A DNA stretch of 64,000 bases from Diphasiastrum complanatum (lineage: Eukaryota; Streptophyta; Lycopodiopsida; Lycopodiales; Lycopodiaceae). Positions 57,545 to 64,000 of this stretch are shown in pieces. The stretch's first letter is position 1; each line of letters opens with the position of its first letter. The notes under the pieces are model-generated. The model did no database searches. It saw only the letters and a program-made list of their open reading frames with translations, and was not told the DNA's origin. The translations under genes were made by a program, and so were the position numbers. The stretch lies in the NCBI GenBank assembly GCA_029204225.1, contig CM055102.1:42681229-42745228 (forward strand). Reading direction: 5' to 3'.

Positions 57545-58067
57545 GGGATGTTTAGAATAGATGAGGTCCACCCGTATGTGGCGGACTGTTGCTATGTAGT
57601 TTTCGGCAGTTTATGGTGCAGCAAATAACTAGATGGCTGCTTAAAAAAATGACAGTATATGTGATGTTATCCTGATACAACGGTTGAATATATACATAGT
57701 TGTTTTTTGTGCAACGCGAGCCTGGTCATGTAAGATGCAATGTTTGTAATTTTTTTAAATGCAGATGTATTACATGTGTTTATTCAATGTCGTTTGGGGT
57801 GTAGGGGTGATTGCTGTGCTCATGATGTAGGTGCATCTATGTGAAGCTAGCATTCACTTCAAACGAAATTAAATGAAAATAGGATTCACACACGCACATA
57901 GAATTCTTCAACATAAAATAAAGCATCACATGTACAGAGCGACATACGCACAATGTGCAGCAAATAATGTAGGCCAAACACTGTATATAATGTGAAAAAT
58001 CATCTGAGTACAATGGTAGACCGACTGCTAGAGACAAACTACTGAAACTAAAACAATAGAGCCACAA

Positions 58068-61000
58068 TCAATGCTCTGGCTCTGACTCAGACGAATGCTC
58101 TGGAGACAACTCAGGGCCCCGAGCTGACTCTCGCAGCCGATATCTCTGCCTGTCTGGAACTGGCATGGGCTGTGTATCCGAGGGGGAAGACTCGTCATCC
58201 TCATCCTCCCAATCAGCCTCCGCATCAGCCCCCAAGCAGGCCAAACCAACAACACCTGCTCCAACTGGCTGTGATACTGCACCTCTACCTGTACCTGGAG
58301 CCCTGCGTGGTCGTCCTCTCCTCCCTGGCAGTTTCTGTGCCTTGCCTTTCTTGTTCGGTGCACCCTTGGGCCTGCCTGGTCTCTTGCGGACAAGAGGAGC
58401 TGTCAATGCCTCGTCACCCCCATGCAAATCACCTGGCTGGCTAGGCTGGGCCCAAGCTGAGGCCGGCTGGGATAGGGAAGCAAAAGAGGGAACTCCCTGT
58501 GCAACTGAGCGAGGAGGATGAGCTCGTGGAGTGTGTGCCCGTGGGGCTGCTGCAGGTGGAGGAACTGGCTGTGCAGGAGGCGAGTACAGTGGCGATATGT
58601 ACTGAAAGGGGCGCTGTGGTGGCCGGTACTGGTACATCCTGGGTGCTGCCAAAGGAGGAGGATGTGACGTGGGTGCTGCCACTGGAGGAGACACTGTGGA
58701 TGTGGGCGCTGCAAGAGAAAACCTGGGCACAGATGGTGGCCTGCCATGGAGACCTGGTGCTGCAGAAGTGGACGGCGATGGAGGGGATGCAGGCCTAAAT
58801 GGCATCGGTGGCACTGGAGGAGCTGTGCGACGCACATACACCCTCTGAGGAGCTGGAGGAACTGTAGGCACCTCATGCGGCTGCTCTGGCTGGGACTCTG
58901 TGTGTGGCATGCTGGCAAGAGATGATGGGGGCGCCCTGACACTCGGCATCTGCTGGGCCTCTGAATCCAATGTGGCAACCAAGTCGGCCAGCTGGGCATC
59001 CGAATACAAATGCTCTGGGCTCTGGGACTCATCCTGTGCACCAGCCTCTAAATCATCCTGTGCACCGACCTCTGAATCATCCTGTGCACCAACCCCTGAA
59101 TCAACCCAAGCCTCATCCCGTGCCTCATCATGTGCACCCTGTAGACCTTGCATGGCCTCCCAATCTGTGCAATGAAAGTCATCAGGTGCCTCCTCTGGTG
59201 TGCTGTCGTAGTAACGGCCATGACTCTGTGCTGCATGCATCCAAACATCTGCGGGACCAGCATCTAAACCACTCTGCCCTCTATCAAGAGCCTCCTCCAT
59301 CATGTCGACATAGGTAGGTATGCCACTGCCCCCCCCTGTGTGCCCTGCCTGTCTGCCGGTATAACCTGTGCCATGTGTCCCACCTCTGCCACGTGATGCA
59401 CCTGTGACCCCTGCCCGTGGCGTGTGCCCTGCACCTGTATAATCTGCCTCATCCCTCTCTGGTCTGGCAAACACAACCCGAATGGGCTCATCCTCATCAT
59501 GCTCATCCTCTGACACTGGCTCATCTGCCTCATACAATGGGGGCTCTCTGTGCTCAAGCCCAAGCTCTCTCTCTCTCATCTCGGCAAGCTCCCTCTCTCT
59601 CTCTGCCATCAACTGTGTGCCCAGGTCATCTGCAGGCATGGGATGGGTGCTGTCCGTAGGCAAGTCAACCTGGCGCTCCAAATCAGATATCTTCGTCTGC
59701 AAGGTTTAAAATTTGCATGTCAGAGAGACAACTTTTTCAAGAAATGAAATCAACATACCAGGAGTCAACCAACATGCTATGAAAGATTAGCTTATCACCT
59801 GCAATGCGCTCGTAATGGTCGGAAGCCTCCTGGCGAGACGTGCGTTGGTGCTACAGAACACCAACCGCTCCAACTGACTCACTGACAACCGGTTTCTTCT
59901 CCTCGTGTGAATCAGTGCCCATGTGCTCCAATTACGCTCACACACAGAGGCAGCACAGTCCTGTGGTGCGTGCATTGAAATACTTCAGCACATTGTGGCA
60001 AAGGTGAAACTTCAACGAAACACAAAAAATGGAGGATAAAATGAGATGCATACCTGAGAAAGGACACGCAGTGCAAGACGCTGTATAGATGGGTATGTGC
60101 TACCGAACATGGTCCACCAGGTAATGGGTAGCTGCCTCCTCTCTGGATCCTGGGCAGCCGGGTGGCCGAATGTGCCCATGCCGAAACGAAATGCAGCGAG
60201 CTCCTCCATGAGCCTGATAGGATCCAAACCTATGTGTGGACCCACCCTGTGAATGTACTGAAGCCAATCGGCCTCGAGCTCCCTGTCTGCGATCTGTGTC
60301 GGAGAGAGGAAGAGGGGATGCAGCATGTGTGCAACGCTATGGATACTCCTGTGGAAGTAGTTCCATCGCGTCTCCCATATGAACTTCAGCTCTGTCATCC
60401 TGCAGGTGAGGGGCATGTGGTTTAGGGCATTACGAAAAAGCTTAACATTGACAGAAAAACAAACTAGCAAGTACTGAAAAGATAAAGGTCAATTGCAACA
60501 CTGTACCGCTTACCTCTCTGGCTGCAAGATGGGCAGCTGCAGGAACTGTCCAATCCGGTCCATGAGCTCATACACCAGTCCAAGTGTCGACCCCTCGCTG
60601 TCAGCCATGCGGAGCACAATGTAGAGTGGTCGAAGCAGTCCTGACAATGTCTGTGCATCCCTCCAGAACTGGTCTCCCCTCACCGTGGAAGAAAAGTGCT
60701 CCCCATCCTCAGTGTGCGGAAATGTACTGGCACCCCAAAGATCACTGGCAACCATCTGTAGAAGCTGGGCCCTGCACCTGATCAAACGGTCGATGACCAC
60801 CAAGTCGAATGCAAAGCGCGTGGGGGCTGGCTTACGGAGGTCCAGATGGCTAAACACCCGAAACATGGCAAGAACACGCCTCTTTCTGGTGACAAAAGTC
60901 ACCAGGAAGAGGGCCTCCCGGACGATGGCTCTAACCCAGGGAAGTGCTCCAATGTCCCCCATCAAAAGGTCTATGCCGTGGGCTGCACAGGGGGTATGAA

Positions 61001-62387
61001 CAATATGAGGGAACTCGGCCTCTAGCAGTACACCCATCTGAATGCAGTTCGTGGCATTGTCCGTCACCACCGTGACGACATGCTGTGGGCCTATGGCTAG
61101 GATGGAAGACCTGATGACATCAAACATGAACTCTGCAGATATGACTCTCCCCCCCCTGCTGCAATCCACTGCCCTCAAAAACTGTGTGCCCATGCAGCTG
61201 GAGACCAGTATGTTGAGGATCGGCCTCCTCCTGACATCAGTCCAGCCATCGGACATGATGCTGCAACCGTAAGTGGCCCAGTGCCGACGCAGAGGCTCCA
61301 TCTCTCTAGACAAGGACTCGACCCTATCCCTCAGCATGTGTGTGCGGACAACCTCTGAACTAGGGACTCTCCAGCTAGGGCTGACAGACTGTGCAAGGCG
61401 GAAGGCCCTTCTGAAGGGCTCAGAGTCGGTGATGGCAAAGGGCAGGTTCAGCTCGTAAACCAGACTGGCCACGGCCTGTGTGGCCTCTCTGTCCATGTGC
61501 GGCTGATGCGCGCCGCGAATGGTCTGCTGCACGAGGGCTCTCCCTGGTGGACGACGGGTGGTGGACCTCCAGCACGGTGCACCAACCGTGACGGGAATGG
61601 ACGATGACGCGACAGGCTGGGCGCTGGTGGATGCATCGGCTGTAGACGTGGAATGGGGAGAGTGGGATGCACTGGCAGGGATGGGTGCAGCAGCATAGGT
61701 GGGGTGCACTGGTGGAGGGGCAACATCTGGCATGGGGTACGAAAACTGCTGGCTGAGGAGGTCATCCGGATGGGAAGGGAAGGAAGAAGGGATCTCTTCC
61801 ACATCCTCGAAGGCCCGCCCAGTACCATCCTGGGCCTGCTCGGGTGGCGGAGAGTCCATGAGAAAGTCGTAGACTGGTGGAGTGCGAGCAACGGTGGGTG
61901 GTGGTGGAACCGCAGTGGCAACTGTCGGACGCGATGGGACGGGATCCACCGGAATCTGAGCAGATGGGGGTGCATGAGGCAGAGCTGTCTGAGGGGCAAA
62001 GGGACCAGAGGAGGATGCACTCCCTCTCCTCGTGCGTGCCAGCCAAGCAGGCAGCAACTCTGGGTTAGTCACATAAGGAGCGGTGCAAAATCGGAGAACG
62101 CCCTCCGAAATGGTGTTCTCCCCTGCCACGAGCCGCGGCCCGTAGGTGTCCAATAGTCGCTGCCTGTCGGGGACGGTCATGCTGCCACAAGGGGCAGCAT
62201 TCAAGGTGGCACCATTTTTGGCGCGTGCACCGAGCAGATGGCCTTTAAGGCGAGTGAGGGATGCAGCAAACTCGACGAGACAGTATCGGCAGCGCACGAT
62301 CTTCTGACCGGTCTTGTTGGCCTTGTCGGCAACCCGCCTGACAATGTCTACCTCGTCCCACAGACCGGAAAGGTCGGATTGCACCAT
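58068..62387 (-). CDS. hAT transposase with AT-hook C-terminal extension, copy D (4 exons, 1336 aa)
   Basis: Exons on the minus strand: 62387-60514, 60399-60054, 59960-59799 and 59696-58068. Introns of 114, 93 and 102 nt have GT/AG ends and keep frame. Residues: BED-type finger Cys33, Cys36, His50, Cys67 (CRYC, KGHLLG); Pro/Ser-rich linker about 120-280; DUF659 with SDGWTD (Asp380) and VTDNATN (Asp443), HTPCAAH at 465-470; hAT core to 740; dimerisation region CERNWSTWALIHT in exon 3, whose Glu748 is the likely third acidic residue. Exon 4 (795-1336) is unusual: acidic (SEDEHDEDEP), Gly/Ala- and Pro-rich, then AT-hooks PGRPKG and RGRPRR at about 1230-1260 and an acidic tail. hAT enzymes cut and paste DNA. 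Start chosen at 62387, matching copy C; an in-frame Met lies upstream at 62483. Confidence 0.9.
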
Positions 62388-62771
62388 TGCGATGGAGAAA
62401 ACTAAGGACAAAACGCTGGAAAAAAAACAGCAGGGTACACTATGTGAGAGACGCTGAAAATGGGCGAAGGCAGGTTCTTGCAAATCAGATGCAAGGCAGG
62501 GCGGTCTGTGGGCGAAGGGCGACGCAAATCAGACGCAAGGCAAGGAAGACAGGGCAGCAAAACCAGTAGCGAAGGCAGGGCAACGATGGCTGGAAAAAAA
62601 TTGGGAGAGAAGAAGCGAGGGGGGCGGGTAGATTAGGTTTAAAAAAATTTCAAAAAATATTAAATATTAATTATATTAATATATTATGGTACCGCGGTAC
62701 CATCATGGTACCGCGGTACCAGTACGGTCCCGCGGTACCGGGATCCGCGGTACCCAGTACCGCGGGACCTA

Positions 62772-62773
<2 letters not shown>
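62387..62773. repeat. Leader and right terminus of copy D
   Basis: Leader with GGCGAAGG and CGACGCAAATC repeats, AT-rich spacer, then GGTACCGCGGTACC palindromes (62686-62765), ending GGGACCTATG. It matches the terminus of copy B at 50240-50280 (CGCGGGACCTATG). Confidence 0.85.

Positions 62774-62818
<45 letters not shown>
62774..62818. repeat. (AT)n tract flanking copy D
   Basis: About 45 bp of alternating AT immediately beyond the CTATG end of copy D. Confidence 0.92.
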
Positions 62819-62823
<5 letters not shown>

Positions 62824-62977
62824 ATTTTAGTGGGCAATATGGGTATCAGCTTGAAGCTGTTGACGAGAGCAGTCCATTTCAGGGTAAATTTATAGCTAAA
62901 ACAATATCTTTTGGCTTTTTTTGGGCAGATACAGCATTAGAGAATATTAGGAAAAAATATTAAAAACACAATATATT

Positions 62978-63080
62978 GTGGTACCGCCTTGGTACTGCAT
63001 TCTACAAGGCGGCACCATAATGGAGGTACCACCATTATGGTACCGACGGTACCATAACGGCGGTACCACAGGGAACTATG
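62978..63080. repeat. Isolated hAT-family terminus (fragment E)
   Basis: GTGGTACCGCCTTGGT to GGGAACTATG at 63080, with internal GGTACC palindromes and an AT tract outside. It closely resembles the ORF2-side end of copy C and, inverted, the left end of copy D (CATAGTTCC then GTGGTACCG). No coding is attached. It is a truncated copy or a small non-autonomous derivative. Confidence 0.8.
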
Positions 63081-63437
63081 ATATATATATAAATTAGTAT
63101 TGCATTCCGGAACGCAGACCTCCCAGAATGTGTTCCGGAAGCAACTATGTATATAAATCTTAGTATTCCATTATGAGCATTTTGGAGTGTTGGTGGTTTG
63201 AAATGACATTTCGATGCAACTTAGGGTACAATATTATCTTGAAAACTTGAACAAATATAATTCAATATTCTATTTGTTTGTAATAGATGAAGGTCCAACT
63301 TCTTTCTACACGTACTAGTTTGAAACACTGCTATCAAAATATTTGTATGTTTTATAGGTCCATGTGTTTAAGAACAACAAATTATTTTGATGTTAGACAG
63401 GGCACAAATGGTGGTGTGACTTGTACTTGTAATGCAG

Positions 63438-63541
63438 TGAGCAAGATAGCTGAGAAGCAAACGGCTGGTCTTGGAAACTCTGCGCAAGATTTGACGGATT
63501 GGCAGGAACGACATGCTATTCTAGTTCTCTCAACAGTAAAA
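63438..63541 (+). CDS. BSD-domain-containing protein, exon 2
   Basis: Acceptor TGTAATGCAG ends at 63437. The first two bases complete the codon begun at 25225. The exon encodes SKIAEKQTAGLGNSAQDLTD then WQERHAILVLSTVK, and is followed by a GTATGG donor at 63542. The DLTDWQERHA/LVLSTVK segment is the conserved start of the plant BSD-protein domain, directly following the exon 1 region ending in FPLDD. The next exon would start with the Glu-Ile-x-x-Leu-Arg part of the domain, which is not in the window. Confidence 0.85.
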
Positions 63542-64000
63542 GTATGGATTCTTCTTTGATACCTACTTTTTTGTTCAATTGGTTTCTCTTGCTGATGTAT
63601 ATCAAATTTCTATAGTTTTGTTAAATTATAGCAATTTTCTCTCATTCATTGTCTCTGTCCTGATCTCACCAATTTTTGATATTGCTAGGCATAGATTGCT
63701 CATGCATGTTGAAAGTACTTCAACACTCATAACATTTGCATGTTCACTAAATAGAGTAGGAAAAATTTGTGAAGGGAACAAAGGTGAGTACAAGAATAGA
63801 AGATTGTAAACATTTATTTCTACTGAGTGGTAAGTTTGCAATGCTTTTGAGCTTCTTTGATAAATCACCAAGCAAAAGACATTTCACAAAGTGAGTGGCT
63901 GTTTCATCAAAAGAAAATGCTTTTATTGTCGATTTTTCCCAACTCATGAAATCTACTTGGAAGATAAAACTTTATAGACCAGTTCTTGACTATGTTGAAC
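63542..64000 (+). other. Intron 2 of the BSD gene (partial)
   Basis: GTATGG donor at 63542. AT-rich, T-rich sequence with no further exon recognised to the window edge. The gene continues to the right. Confidence 0.7.

Larger units (their letters stand above)
56528..62773 (-). mobile_element. hAT family copy D: apparently intact two-gene element
   Basis: 6246 bp from CATAG (56528-56532) to CTATG (62769-62773). The ends read CATAGTTCCTCGTGGTACC (left) and, inverted, CATAGGTCCCGCGGTACT (right), short imperfect terminal inverted repeats. Alternating AT tracts flank both ends, so the target duplication cannot be fixed. It carries an uninterrupted four-exon transposase (-) and an open ORF2 (+). 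All catalytic-type motifs and splice sites are present, making it the best candidate for an autonomous copy. Confidence 0.92.
25226..63437 (+). other. Intron 1 of the BSD gene, about 38.2 kb
   Basis: Donor GTAAGT at 25226 and acceptor TGTAATGCAG ending at 63437. The splice joins phase 1 to phase 1 and restores the family's conserved order. The intron is filled with hAT relics, Gypsy-2, four copies of a two-gene hAT family and a young copia. The link between exons is inferred from phase and domain continuity; no transcript is available. Confidence 0.8.

Overview
This window looks like nuclear DNA of a land plant with a large, repeat-rich genome. Evidence: a spliced plant-type gene, Ty1/copia and Ty3/gypsy elements primed by plant tRNAs, LINE remnants, several hAT families, and repeats nested in repeats. 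A 38 kb intron would suit a gymnosperm, but the species cannot be fixed from the sequence.

The only host gene is on the + strand: a BSD-domain protein. Exon 1 (about 24778-25225) encodes an 11-residue amphipathic repeat and the start of the conserved region. Exon 2 (63438-63541) continues it in the right phase, and the gene runs past the right edge. Intron 1 is therefore about 38.2 kb, and all elements from 25 to 63 kb sit inside it.

Layout. 1-1.5 kb: a two-copy tandem repeat and a copia gag relic. 1.9-11.9 kb: a decayed copia element (Copia-1) split by a nested LTR element at 5075-9999, which has (GA)n in its LTRs and gag-like but no pol coding. 12.6-14.5 kb: an LTR fragment and LINE remnants. 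14.6-21 kb: a minus-strand chromodomain gypsy (Gypsy-1) with an internal inversion and a truncated 5' LTR. 21-24.6 kb: a palindrome-rich block, a copia relic, (GA)n and the BSD-gene upstream region. 27.3-30 kb: hAT-1 relics. 31.6-35.7 kb: Gypsy-2 gag/protease, apparently splitting hAT-2 relics. 36.3-62.8 kb: four copies (A-D) of one hAT-like family. Copy A is split by a very young copia element (Copia-2, 40612-46026, LTRs identical by eye).

The most notable system is the copy A-D family. Each copy has, or had, two convergent genes: a hAT transposase with a roughly 540-residue acidic, proline-rich, AT-hook C-terminal extension, and a small charged helical protein (ORF2, 121 aa). Copy D (56528-62773) appears intact: a four-exon, 1336-aa transposase, an intact ORF2 and both ends. 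B, C and D join end to end at perfect CTATG(AT)nCATAG palindromes, suggesting repeated insertion into the (AT) tracts flanking earlier copies. I found no tRNA or rRNA genes and no CRISPR array.
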